Shown one piece after another: positions 43,314 through 51,280 of a stretch of DNA of 64,000 bases; within the stretch, counting starts at the first letter, position 1, and each line of letters begins with the position of its first letter. The stretch is taken from positions 1-64,000 of the forward strand of contig JBAXHD010000001.1 of NCBI GenBank assembly GCA_037139095.1. Direction: 5' to 3'. The DNA comes from WLMZ01 sp037139095 (GTDB lineage Bacteria; Actinomycetota; Acidimicrobiia; Acidimicrobiales; Ilumatobacteraceae). Position numbers and translations under genes: made by a program. The notes under the pieces were generated by a model. The model ran no database searches and was not told the origin of the DNA. It saw only the letters and a list, made by a program, of their open reading frames with translations.

Positions 43314-44192
43314 ATGCGAGTGACTACGGCCGTCATCCCAGCAGCCGGACTCGGTACCCGTTTCCTGCCAGCGACCAAAGCAGTTCCCAAAGAACTGTTG
43401 CCTATCATCGATGTGCCCGCCCTACAACTGATCATCGATGAGGCCATCGGCGCTGGCATCGAGCACATCGTCGTCGTGAACAGTCGGACGAAGCCGGCCA
43501 TTGAGGCGTACTTCGCCGACGCCCCCGAGATCATTGAGAAACTGGTGGCCAGCGGCCGTCCCGAAATGGCTGAGCGCATGCGTGCGCTTGGCCGCGACGT
43601 GCGCATCAGCTTTGCCTATCAACATGCGGCGCTCGGTCTTGGCCATGCTGTTGGTTGCGCCCGAGATGTTGTGGGGCACGAACCGTTCGCAGTAATGCTG
43701 CCCGACGAACTGATGGGCAGCAGCGAGTTGCTCAGCGCAATGTGCGATGTGTGCGTCTCGTCGGGCGGCAGCGTTGTCGGTCTCAAACGCGTCCCCCGGG
43801 ATGAAGTTGGCGCTTATGGAGTCATCGATCCCATCGGCGATATCGACGCCGGTGGCGTGGTGGCCGTTCGCGACCTGGTCGAAAAGCCTGCGGTTGCCGA
43901 CGCGCCAAGCGACCTCATCATCATCGGCCGCTATGTGCTCACTCCCGATGTGTTCACCGCCATCGAGCACCTGAAGCCTGGTGCTGGTGGCGAGTTGCAG
44001 CTCACCGATGCGCTCCGGGTACAGGCCAGCGGCGGACCATTTCATGGTGTGCTGCGCGATGTGCGCCGTTACGACACGGGCAATCCGGTTGGCTGGCTCA
44101 GCGCCGTTGTAGAACTCGCGCTCGACCACCCGCAATACGGTCCGGCGTTTCGCGACGAACTGCGCCGGGTCATTGGCGAGTCGCGGCGCTAA
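43314..44192 (+). CDS. galU: UTP-glucose-1-phosphate uridylyltransferase
   Basis: A 292-residue GalU-type nucleotidyltransferase that makes UDP-glucose from UTP and glucose 1-phosphate for envelope polymers. VIPAAGLGTRFLPATKAVPK at residues 7-26 is the nucleotide-binding signature, followed by KELLPIIDVPALQ. YQHAALGLGHAVGCA and VVGLKRVPRDEVGAYGVID are also typical. The ATG at 43314 begins at the conserved strand and lies 8 bases after TAGGCT. The stop overlaps the convergent gene by 4 bases. Confidence 0.93.
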   Translation: MRVTTAVIPAAGLGTRFLPATKAVPKELLPIIDVPALQLIIDEAIGAGIEHIVVVNSRTKPAIEAYFADAPEIIEKLVASGRPEMAERMRALGRDVRISFAYQHAALGLGHAVGCARDVVGHEPFAVMLPDELMGSSELLSAMCDVCVSSGGSVVGLKRVPRDEVGAYGVIDPIGDIDAGGVVAVRDLVEKPAVADAPSDLIIIGRYVLTPDVFTAIEHLKPGAGGELQLTDALRVQASGGPFHGVLRDVRRYDTGNPVGWLSAVVELALDHPQYGPAFRDELRRVIGESRR

Positions 44193-44827
44193 TCCACGCG
44201 CCGAAATCTCGATGGGTAGTCGATCACCAGACCGAACTCGTCGACTTCGAACTCAATCGATTCTCCGGTAGCCAACTGCTCAACGTGCCAACGGTGCGTG
44301 TCGAGTCGGCTGTACCGCTGAGTCACTGGCTGGATGTCGAGGGTCTCGACGTCGACAGCGGCCACAATGATCTCGGCCGCGTCGCCTACGTGTAGAGCGA
44401 GGCGGCGAATAGCGATGGTGTTGGTGAACGGGGTGCATGCCAACGCGATGTCGACGCAGCCATCGAGTTCGGGCCGGTGAGCGCCGTTCATTTCTCCCCA
44501 GCGACCGCCGCCGTCATTGCCGAGCCAAAGGTCGGGCTCGTCCATGTCGCGGAACAACAAGAACTGACGCACTTGCCACGTTGCCGACAGCCGCATTACG
44601 TATTGCACGTTGTCGCTCTGCACGATGCCCGACGCGGTCCACGCTTCGTTGTCCCAACTGAGCGTGAGATGTTCCTCGTGAGAGCTGGAGTGGGAGTCGG
44701 CGTTGGTGTTTGCGCTCGTTTCTGCAGGGTGCCATGCGGTCCAGCGGGCGCTGTGTCCATCGGCAGAGAAGGCGCGGTACGAAGTGGGGTGGTCACTCAC
44801 CCCTGCAGTCTGGCGGCGCCGAAGCAC
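44189..44827 (-). CDS. Putative glycolipid-binding family protein
   Basis: A 212-residue protein of the putative glycolipid-binding family (formerly DUF1089). The C-terminal half carries the family signature: DLWLGNDGGGRWGEMNG, DGCVDIALACTPFTNTIAIR and the closing FGLVIDYPSRFRRV. The molecular role is not established. Its start is uncertain: GTG codons at 44827 and 44800 are both possible, and the shorter form would fit the usual family length. It is divergent from moeA and convergent with galU. Confidence 0.82.
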   Translation of the reverse strand: MLRRRQTAGVSDHPTSYRAFSADGHSARWTAWHPAETSANTNADSHSSSHEEHLTLSWDNEAWTASGIVQSDNVQYVMRLSATWQVRQFLLFRDMDEPDLWLGNDGGGRWGEMNGAHRPELDGCVDIALACTPFTNTIAIRRLALHVGDAAEIIVAAVDVETLDIQPVTQRYSRLDTHRWHVEQLATGESIEFEVDEFGLVIDYPSRFRRVD

Positions 44828-44833
44828 TACCGT
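44828..44833 (+). promoter_or_regulatory. Putative -10 hexamer (leaderless moeA)
   Basis: TACCGT, 8 bases before the ATG at 44842. Confidence 0.38.
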
Positions 44834-44841
44834 GCATGGCC

Positions 44842-46077
44842 ATGGTCACGGGTCTGATTCCCATCGAAGATGCACGTCTCATCGTGCTGTCTCAGTGCAC
44901 GGTGTTGAGCGTCGTTTCAGCAGACATTGCCGACGCCGTCGGCTGCGTGTTGGCGAGCGACGTTGTTGCCGGCGAAGACGTTCCTCCCTTCGCGAATAGC
45001 GCTGTCGACGGGTACGCCGTCATTGCCGCCGATCTGGTCAACGTGCCGTGCGAACTTCCTGTGGTGGATGAAATCGCAGCAGGTGCTGCCCCCGATCGCG
45101 TGCTGCATCGTGGCGAAGCGATTCGCATCATGACCGGTGCTCCGGTGCCGCAGGGCGCCGATGCCATCGTTATGGTCGAGAACACCGAGCGACTCAACGA
45201 CGGCCAAGTGGTGCGCATCAACGCCACAGCCACTTCGGGCCAGGCCATCCGCGATGCAGGCGACGACATCAAAGATGGCACCACCGTCTTCGGCCCGGGC
45301 ACTCTCATCCGCCCTGCGGTGGCGGGCGTTCTCGCCAGCGTCAACGCCCGCTTTGTCAACATCGTGCCTCGCGCTCGGGTTGCGGTGCTGTCCACCGGCG
45401 ACGAACTCATCGACGATGGCAGTCCACTTGCGATGGGGCAGATTCGCGAGAGCAACAAGACGATGCTCCTGGCAATGGTGGCCGAGTCGGGCGCAGTAGC
45501 GGTCGATTTTGGGATTGTGCGCGATGACGAGCAGGCGCTTGAGGCCACGCTTCGACATGCGGCCGATACGTGCGACGCAGTGGTCACGAGCGGCGGCGTC
45601 AGCATGGGCGACTACGACGTCGTGAAGGCCGTGTTGTCGCGCATCGCCGACATGAGCTGGATGCAGATTGCGATCAAGCCGGCAAAGCCATTTGCATTCG
45701 GATTGCTCACGAACTCCACCGGCCGCGCTGTTCCGGTGTTCGGCCTGCCGGGCAACCCGGTTTCGTCGCTGGTGAGCTTCGAGCTGCTGGCCCGCCCGGC
45801 GCTGCGGTTGATGATGGGCCACGCCGAGCCCTTGCTTCGTACTCGTATCACGGCCATCGCCGACACAACATTGCGTCGCAACCCCGATGGCAAAGTGCAT
45901 TACCAACGAGTGCACGGCCAGTTTGGCCCCGACGGCCGCTATCACGTGTCGGCCGGCGGTCCGCAAGGCAGCCACCAACTTGCAGCCACGGCTCTGGCGA
46001 ACGCGCTGGCCGAGATTCCCGACGGCGAAAGCGTTGCCGCTGGCGACGAGGTCACCGTCTACGTGCTGGCTTTCTAA
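44842..46077 (+). CDS. moeA: Molybdopterin molybdenumtransferase
   Basis: A 411-residue MoeA, which inserts molybdate into adenylylated molybdopterin. PPFANSAVDGYAVIAADL near 52-69, STGDELIDDGSPLAMGQIRE, the SGGVSMGDYDVVKAVL loop and VFGLPGNPVSSLVSFELL are the family motifs in order. The ATG at 44842 has TACCGT 8 bases upstream; an ATG at 44836 is only 2 bases from that hexamer and less likely. It is the first gene of a moeA-moaA-moaC cluster. Confidence 0.94.
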   Translation: MVTGLIPIEDARLIVLSQCTVLSVVSADIADAVGCVLASDVVAGEDVPPFANSAVDGYAVIAADLVNVPCELPVVDEIAAGAAPDRVLHRGEAIRIMTGAPVPQGADAIVMVENTERLNDGQVVRINATATSGQAIRDAGDDIKDGTTVFGPGTLIRPAVAGVLASVNARFVNIVPRARVAVLSTGDELIDDGSPLAMGQIRESNKTMLLAMVAESGAVAVDFGIVRDDEQALEATLRHAADTCDAVVTSGGVSMGDYDVVKAVLSRIADMSWMQIAIKPAKPFAFGLLTNSTGRAVPVFGLPGNPVSSLVSFELLARPALRLMMGHAEPLLRTRITAIADTTLRRNPDGKVHYQRVHGQFGPDGRYHVSAGGPQGSHQLAATALANALAEIPDGESVAAGDEVTVYVLAF

Positions 46078-46102
46078 CGGTCGCTTTGCGCGAGCCTTGG
46101 TC

Positions 46103-46108
46103 TAACCT
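46103..46108 (+). promoter_or_regulatory. Putative -10 hexamer (leaderless moaA)
   Basis: TAACCT, 6 bases before the ATG at 46115. Confidence 0.42.
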
Positions 46109-46114
46109 GTGCCG

Positions 46115-47134
46115 ATGGATCTCGTAGACCCGTTCGGGCGAACAATTCGTGATCTGCGCATCTCGGTCACCGATCGATGCAACTTTCGCTGTACCTATTG
46201 CATGCCCGAAGAGGGCATGAAATGGCTGCCTCGCAGTGAGGTGCTTACGTTCGAAGAGATCGAGCGCCTCGCCACCATCTTTGTCGAGCGTTTCGAGGTC
46301 GATGGCCTCCGCCTCACCGGCGGCGAGCCCACGGTTCGCGCTCACATGCCGGTGCTAGTCGCCAAGCTCGCTGCACTGCGGGTGCCGGCGACGTCGTCGT
46401 CGCCGCTCGCTGGTCACAAGCCCGACTTGTCGCTCACCACAAATGGCGCCACGTTTCGTTTGCTGGCACACGAACTTCGCGAGGCCGGCCTCGACCGGGT
46501 GAATATCAGCCTCGATACGTTGCAGGCCGATCGCTTCTTGCTGATGACCCGTCGTGACGAACTCGTTCGGGTACTCGACGGCATCGAGGCCGCAAAAGAA
46601 GCTGGGTTCAATCCCGTGAAGATCAACGCTGTTGTCGAGCGCGGTGTTAACGACGACGAGATTGTTGCATTGGCAACATTTGGCCGCGAGCGCAATGTCG
46701 AGGTTCGGTTTATTGAGTTCATGCCGCTCGACGCGTCGGGTCATTGGATGAACGACAAGGTCGTGAGCCAAGACGAAATCGTGGCTGCGATCAACGCGGT
46801 CTACCCACTTGAGCAAGTTGCCGCACGTGGCGCGGCGCCCGCCGATCGTTGGCGCTACACCGATGGTGCCGGCATGATCGGCGTGATCCCCACGATCACC
46901 AAGCCGTTCTGCGGCGACTGCGATCGCGTGCGCATCACCGCCGAGGGTCAGTTCAGAACCTGCCTGTTTGCTACCACCGAGTTCGACTTGCTCAAGCTCA
47001 TGCGCAGCGGTGCATCCGACGACGACCTCGCAGTCGAGATTCAGAGGGCGGTCGGCACTAAGTGGGCGGGTCATCAGATCAACCAAGTCAACTTCATTCG
47101 CCCGGCCCGATCGATGAGTCAAATCGGCGGATGA
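46115..47134 (+). CDS. moaA: GTP 3',8-cyclase MoaA
   Basis: A 339-residue radical SAM enzyme that converts GTP to 3',8-cyclo-GTP, the first step of molybdopterin synthesis. The SAM cluster motif is Cys22-x3-Cys26-x2-Cys29 in TDRCNFRCTYC. The second cluster cysteines are in FCGDCDRVRITAEGQFRTCL. The chain ends with the functional double glycine. The ATG at 46115 is chosen because TAACCT is 6 bases upstream; a GTG at 46109 would touch that hexamer. It lies between moeA and moaC. Confidence 0.95.
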   Translation: MDLVDPFGRTIRDLRISVTDRCNFRCTYCMPEEGMKWLPRSEVLTFEEIERLATIFVERFEVDGLRLTGGEPTVRAHMPVLVAKLAALRVPATSSSPLAGHKPDLSLTTNGATFRLLAHELREAGLDRVNISLDTLQADRFLLMTRRDELVRVLDGIEAAKEAGFNPVKINAVVERGVNDDEIVALATFGRERNVEVRFIEFMPLDASGHWMNDKVVSQDEIVAAINAVYPLEQVAARGAAPADRWRYTDGAGMIGVIPTITKPFCGDCDRVRITAEGQFRTCLFATTEFDLLKLMRSGASDDDLAVEIQRAVGTKWAGHQINQVNFIRPARSMSQIGG

Positions 47135-47190
47135 GCCCGTCGCCGCAGCCGCTGATGCGCCGTTGTCGCTCGGGGGCCGCACCAACTCAC

Positions 47191-47196
47191 TACGCT
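47191..47196 (+). promoter_or_regulatory. Putative -10 hexamer of moaC
   Basis: TACGCT, 10 bases before the ATG at 47207. The surrounding AACTC-CTACGCTCAG resembles the bases before the gene at 61019. Confidence 0.33.
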
Positions 47197-47206
47197 CAGT
47201 ATCCAC

Positions 47207-47734
47207 ATGTCTGATCTGCAGTTCACCCATCTCGATCCCCTTGGCCGCGCGCGAATGGTCGACGTCACTCCGAAAGAACCAACCCACCGCCGGGCCGTGG
47301 CGCGTTGCGTGGTGAAGATGCGTCCCGAGACAACTGCTGCCATCGCAAACCGCGAGGTCAACAAGGGTGATGTGCTTGCAGTGGCCCGCATCGCTGGCAT
47401 TCAGGCGGCGAAACGAACCTCCGACATGATTCCGCTGTGTCACCCACTGCTCGTGGGGTCGGTGCACATCAACTTCGAGATCGGCGACGATCAGATTCTC
47501 ATCGAAGCCCAGGTCGATACGGTCGATCGCACTGGCGTCGAGATGGAAGCCCTCCACGCCTGCTCTGTGGCTGCGCTCACGGTGTACGACATGTGTAAAT
47601 CGGCCGACCGGGGCATGATCATTGGCGAGCTTGCCCTGTGGGAAAAGACTGGTGGCCGCTCGGGTGTGTTCCGACGCGAAGACGAAACGGCCAGCGATGT
47701 GACAGACATCGTTACGAATGTCTCGGAATCGTAA
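47207..47734 (+). CDS. moaC: Cyclic pyranopterin monophosphate synthase MoaC
   Basis: A 175-residue MoaC, which turns 3',8-cyclo-GTP into cyclic pyranopterin monophosphate right after the MoaA step. MVDVTPKEPTHRRAVA at the N-terminus, KRTSDMIPLCHPLLVGSV near 66-83, and VEMEALHACSVAALTVYDMCK near 105-125 (with a final KTGGRSG) hold the conserved lysine, histidine and aspartate residues. It lies 72 bases after moaA with its own TACGCT hexamer. Confidence 0.95.
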   Translation: MSDLQFTHLDPLGRARMVDVTPKEPTHRRAVARCVVKMRPETTAAIANREVNKGDVLAVARIAGIQAAKRTSDMIPLCHPLLVGSVHINFEIGDDQILIEAQVDTVDRTGVEMEALHACSVAALTVYDMCKSADRGMIIGELALWEKTGGRSGVFRREDETASDVTDIVTNVSES

Positions 47735-47845
47735 AGAAGTTACAAACCTGTTACCATGGTGCCAATGTCCATAACCTGTCGTAACTCACACGCGGCACAA
47801 ACTTCTTATGACGACGCCAAACTCTCTCCGAACGGACGGTGAACA

Positions 47846-48454
47846 ATGACCCAAATCGTCTTCCTCGCCGTCGCGGCCGCATGGGCTGCTGTCCTCCTTC
47901 CTCCGGTATTGCGCAGTCGCAACGAGAACCGCCCGGGATCTTCGGTGTCCGACTTCAACCGGCAGCTCTCGAGCCTGCAGCGATCAGTGCCCACACGGGG
48001 TATGGCGCCAATGCGATCCATGGCTCGTCCGCTCGCACAGTCGCCGCTCGCTCGGCCAGCAGCGTCGGGTCGTCCCGGTCAGGTGCACCGCCCGCATCCT
48101 CACACCGCAACGCATAGCCGCGAGCACCTCACCGCAGCCACCTTGCAGCGCCGCAGCCACCTCGATCCCATGGTGTCTGGCTCGGCTGGGCATCAGCACC
48201 GTCAGTCGTCGGTTGCTCGCACGCTCACGCCTCGCCAAGAAGTTCGTCAGCGCCGCACCAACGTTCTGTTTGGGCTTGTCGCTTCGTTCGCTCTCTCCAC
48301 CTTCCTTGCTGCAACCACGCACGCGCAGACCATGGTGTACCTCGTGGCGATCACGTTCTTGTCGTTGTGCGCCTACTGCTACAAGCTGGTTCAGCTCAAG
48401 CAGTACGAGCAGCACAGCCAGTACTCAGACAACGCTTGGTTCCGCGCCGCGTAA
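47846..48454 (+). CDS. Conserved membrane protein of unknown function
   Basis: A 202-residue protein. An N-terminal hydrophobic segment (QIVFLAVAAAWAAVLLPPVL) is followed by about 100 basic, Pro/Ser/Arg/His-rich residues that look disordered. Two more hydrophobic segments (GLVASFALSTFLAA and MVYLVAITFLSLCAYCYKL) lie near the C-terminus. The N-terminal shape with LLPPVLRSR is common in actinobacterial small membrane proteins, but I cannot name a function. It sits between moaC and tRNA-Ala. Confidence 0.72.
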   Translation: MTQIVFLAVAAAWAAVLLPPVLRSRNENRPGSSVSDFNRQLSSLQRSVPTRGMAPMRSMARPLAQSPLARPAASGRPGQVHRPHPHTATHSREHLTAATLQRRSHLDPMVSGSAGHQHRQSSVARTLTPRQEVRQRRTNVLFGLVASFALSTFLAATTHAQTMVYLVAITFLSLCAYCYKLVQLKQYEQHSQYSDNAWFRAA

Positions 48455-48522
48455 TTTGGTGGTCGGCCAAATCTGGCTTTCTGATTCACCACCGTCACCG
48501 CTAGGCTTTGCACGCATTCCAC

Positions 48523-48595
48523 GGGGCTGTAGCTCAGTTGGCAGAGCGCTTCGTTCGCAATGAAGAGGTCAGGGGTTCAATTCCCCTCAGCTCCA
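48523..48595 (+). tRNA. tRNA-Ala (anticodon CGC)
   Basis: The cloverleaf folds fully. Acceptor GGGGCTG pairs with CAGCTCC (one G-T pair), D-arm GCTC/GAGC, anticodon stem CTTCG/TGAAG with loop TTCGCAA, and T-arm AGGGG/CCCCT (positions adjusted) with TTCAATT. Anticodon CGC reads GCG. The 3' CCA is not encoded. A TAGGCT hexamer lies at 48502-48507, about 16 bases upstream, as expected for a -10 element. Confidence 0.96.
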
Positions 48596-48612
48596 CCCGT
48601 AGGTAATTTAGG

Positions 48613-48644
48613 GCCGGTGTCTCCAAGAGGAGCGCCGGCTCTTT
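48613..48644 (+). terminator. Terminator after tRNA-Ala
   Basis: GCCGGTGTCTCC, loop AAGA and GGAGCGCCGGC form an 11-pair stem with one bulged T and a G-T pair, followed by TCTTT. It lies 17 bases after the tRNA. Confidence 0.7.
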
Positions 48645-48712
48645 GCATGTGGACGTTTGGTGCAAGCGTGCACTTTGGGCCACTGATCTCGGGACATCGC
48701 AGCGATGCGCAG

Positions 48713-48718
48713 TAGAGT
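48713..48718 (+). promoter_or_regulatory. Putative -10 hexamer (leaderless cupredoxin lipoprotein)
   Basis: TAGAGT, 7 bases before the ATG at 48726. Confidence 0.42.
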
Positions 48719-48725
48719 CGGCCGG

Positions 48726-50447
48726 ATGTTGAATCGGCGTTTTGCTCTGGCGTGTCTGGCAATTTCAGCTTCGTTGTTGGCGGCATGCGCGAGCGCAAGC
48801 AGTAGTAGTTCGTCGGGTAGCAGCGTGCCCTCAATCAGCGAGCCAGACACTGCTGTTTCGCTGGCGACCGTTACCAGCGATACCCCCGCATCAACCGATG
48901 CACCTACGGTCGCCACGACAGCCAACCCGGTGCCTGTCACTGTGGCCGCGGCCCCAACACCCACAACAATCAAGAGGGCCGCCAAGCCAAAAGTGGTTGT
49001 CACTCCAGCCGGAGCTACCCGTCTGCATTACGAGGTTGGGCCGATCGACATTCAGCCCGGCCAGAACACCATCGAGTACACCAGCTCGATTCCGAAGCCA
49101 AAGGTCGACGGATGGATCGTGCGCCTCGCACCCAACCTGCGTTTGGCCGATGGCAGCACTCCTGCTGTCGATGTGATCCATCTTCATCACGGAGTCTGGC
49201 TGAATACGTCGGCAGTCGACTCGACCTCAGCGTTGCCCGAGCGCTTTTTTGCTGCCGGCGAAGAGAAGACCGCAGTGGAGATCCCAGCCGGTTACGGGTA
49301 TCCCTACAAGGCCTCCGATGGCTGGATGCTCAACTACATGATCCACAACCTGTGGCCCACCGCGACAAAGATCTGGATTCAGTACGACATCGACTTCATT
49401 GCCGCAGACAGTCCTGCAGCAGTCGGCCTTGTGCCGGTGCGACCCATCTGGACCGACGTGCAAAACGGCAGCGTCTACCCGGTGTTCGATGTGATCAAGG
49501 GCAGTGGCGATCCGCTGGCGCACACGTACACCTACCCCGACGACGCAAGCTCGCCGTATGGGTCTCGGGCGCCAAAGAACGAATGGGTTGTCGATCGCGA
49601 TGGCTACATCGTGGCCACAGCAGGTCACCTTCACCCGGGTGGCTTGCATACCGACATGTGGCTCAGGCGCGCCGGAGCCACGCCGTTAGATGGCCACGCG
49701 AAGACCAATACAGCCAACACTGCACACCTGTTTGAATCGACGGCGCATTACTGGGAGCCTGCGGGCGCAGTGTCATGGGATGTCGCCATGACCGCGACAC
49801 CTCCAAACTGGCGCGTTGCGGTGCGTAAGGGAGATGTGCTCTCGACCTCTGCTACCTACGACAGTTCGCGGGCCTCGTGGTACGAGTCGATGGGCATCAT
49901 GGTTGCGTGGATGGCCGACACACTCGCGCCGTCAGACACGGCGGCAGACCCGTTTGCAACGGCCGTTGATGTGGCCGGCAGTCTCACCCATGGTCATCTC
50001 GCCGAGAACGATCATCACGGTGGTCCGTTCGATCCTGCGTTCAACTATGTCGACTCGTTGGCGCTCCCGTCTCAGCCCGCCGCTTCGCCAATCCCGATTA
50101 GCTCATACGTGTACTCGCAGGGCGACATGCTCAAGGGCGATCCGATTCCTACCGTGACAGCTGGTGGAACCATTACCTACCGCAACGACGATGCCTCGAT
50201 TGGCAAGGGACAGTGGCACACGATCACAGCGTGCAAGGCGCCCTGCACCGGTGGCACCGGTATTGCCTACCCGGTTGCCGACGCCGACATCGCATTCGAT
50301 TCGGGTCAGCTTGGCGTTGGCGGCGCACCAACTGCTGGTCGAATCAGTTGGACCACGCCGGCCACGTTGCCTGCAGGTACGTACACATACTTCTGTCGAA
50401 TCCACCCGGCGATGCGAGGGGCATTCCGTATCGCTGCGACCCCGTAA
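48726..50447 (+). CDS. Lipoprotein with His-rich domain and C-terminal cupredoxin
   Basis: A 573-residue secreted lipoprotein. The lipobox SLLAAC ends at Cys21 and a Ser/Thr/Ala-rich linker runs to about 95. The large middle part carries VDVIHLHHGVWLN, YMIHNLW and VATAGHLHPGGLHTDMW, a histidine pattern recalling plant SURNod19-type and copper monooxygenase-like proteins. The last 110 residues are a cupredoxin with His498 (QWHTIT) and the blue-copper loop Cys557-x2-His560-x2-Met563 (YFCRIHPAM). It probably binds copper at the cell surface; electron transfer or oxidation is possible. The start at 48726 follows TAGAGT by 7 bases. Confidence 0.78.
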   Translation: MLNRRFALACLAISASLLAACASASSSSSSGSSVPSISEPDTAVSLATVTSDTPASTDAPTVATTANPVPVTVAAAPTPTTIKRAAKPKVVVTPAGATRLHYEVGPIDIQPGQNTIEYTSSIPKPKVDGWIVRLAPNLRLADGSTPAVDVIHLHHGVWLNTSAVDSTSALPERFFAAGEEKTAVEIPAGYGYPYKASDGWMLNYMIHNLWPTATKIWIQYDIDFIAADSPAAVGLVPVRPIWTDVQNGSVYPVFDVIKGSGDPLAHTYTYPDDASSPYGSRAPKNEWVVDRDGYIVATAGHLHPGGLHTDMWLRRAGATPLDGHAKTNTANTAHLFESTAHYWEPAGAVSWDVAMTATPPNWRVAVRKGDVLSTSATYDSSRASWYESMGIMVAWMADTLAPSDTAADPFATAVDVAGSLTHGHLAENDHHGGPFDPAFNYVDSLALPSQPAASPIPISSYVYSQGDMLKGDPIPTVTAGGTITYRNDDASIGKGQWHTITACKAPCTGGTGIAYPVADADIAFDSGQLGVGGAPTAGRISWTTPATLPAGTYTYFCRIHPAMRGAFRIAATP

Positions 50448-50494
50448 GGTCGAGCCGACACCAATGAACCATTCGAATAACCAGGAGCATTCTC

Positions 50495-51280
50495 GTGACC
50501 ATTCTTGACAAGATCGATCTGTCGCAAAGGATGGACCAAAAGCAGTACGCGATTCGGCTCGTCGAAGAGCAGCGCCGTCTTCTGCAGTTGCGGCTACACC
50601 TTGGCGGACAGATGGGCGACAACGGCCCCGGCCCCGGTTTGCTCGTGGTCTTTGAGGGCCCCGATGCGGCGGGCAAGGGTGGAGCCATTAAGTCCATCGT
50701 TGGGCATCTCGACCCTCGGCACTACAAGGTGCTCAATTGTGGCGTCCCCTCCGAAGTCGAAAAGCGCCACCATTTTCTGTGGCGCTTCTATCCCGATATT
50801 CCAGGGCTTGGCTCAATGTCGGTGTTCGATCGCAGCTGGTACGGCAGGGTTCTGGTCGAACGCATCGAGGGCTATGCATCTCACGAGGAATGGCGTCGCG
50901 GCTATCAGGCCATCGTCGACTTTGAGCGATCCTTGGTGCTCGAAGGTGTGATCTTGGTGAAGTTCTGGATGCACATCAGCGACGAAGAGCAACTGCGCCG
51001 GTTCAAGGCGCGCGAAGCAGATCCGCTCAAGCGCTGGAAACTCACGCCCGAAGACTGGCGCAATCGCGATCGCAATAACGACTACAAAGCTGCGGCCGAA
51101 GACCTCTTCAGCAAGACGAGCCACGAGCTTGGGCCGTGGGATGTCATCGCTGCCGAGCAAAAACGTTTCGGTCGTATCGCCGTGCTCGAAACGCTGAACA
51201 ACAGAATCGAGCAGGGTCTGCGGCGAGCGGGCTATCCGGTGCCGCACATCGACGACCTGCTCGACGATCTCGACCTTTGA
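50495..51280 (+). CDS. ppk2: Polyphosphate kinase 2 family protein
   Basis: A 261-residue PPK2 enzyme that moves phosphate between polyphosphate and nucleotides. The Walker A FEGPDAAGKGGAI is at 53-65. The lid/base region GVPSEVEKRHHFLWRFYPDIPG and the Walker B FDRSWYGRVLVERIEGY are complete. A GAGCATT-like upstream region gives only weak ribosome binding. Class (ADP- or AMP-directed) cannot be decided from sequence by eye. The stop overlaps the TTG start of hrpA. Confidence 0.92.
   Translation: MTILDKIDLSQRMDQKQYAIRLVEEQRRLLQLRLHLGGQMGDNGPGPGLLVVFEGPDAAGKGGAIKSIVGHLDPRHYKVLNCGVPSEVEKRHHFLWRFYPDIPGLGSMSVFDRSWYGRVLVERIEGYASHEEWRRGYQAIVDFERSLVLEGVILVKFWMHISDEEQLRRFKAREADPLKRWKLTPEDWRNRDRNNDYKAAAEDLFSKTSHELGPWDVIAAEQKRFGRIAVLETLNNRIEQGLRRAGYPVPHIDDLLDDLDL

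Noticed and set aside
47734..47807. Inverted pair AAGAAGTT / AACTTCTT around the region after moaC
   Set aside because: Arms of only 8 bases separated by 58 bases; likely chance, with no T-tract or matching element.
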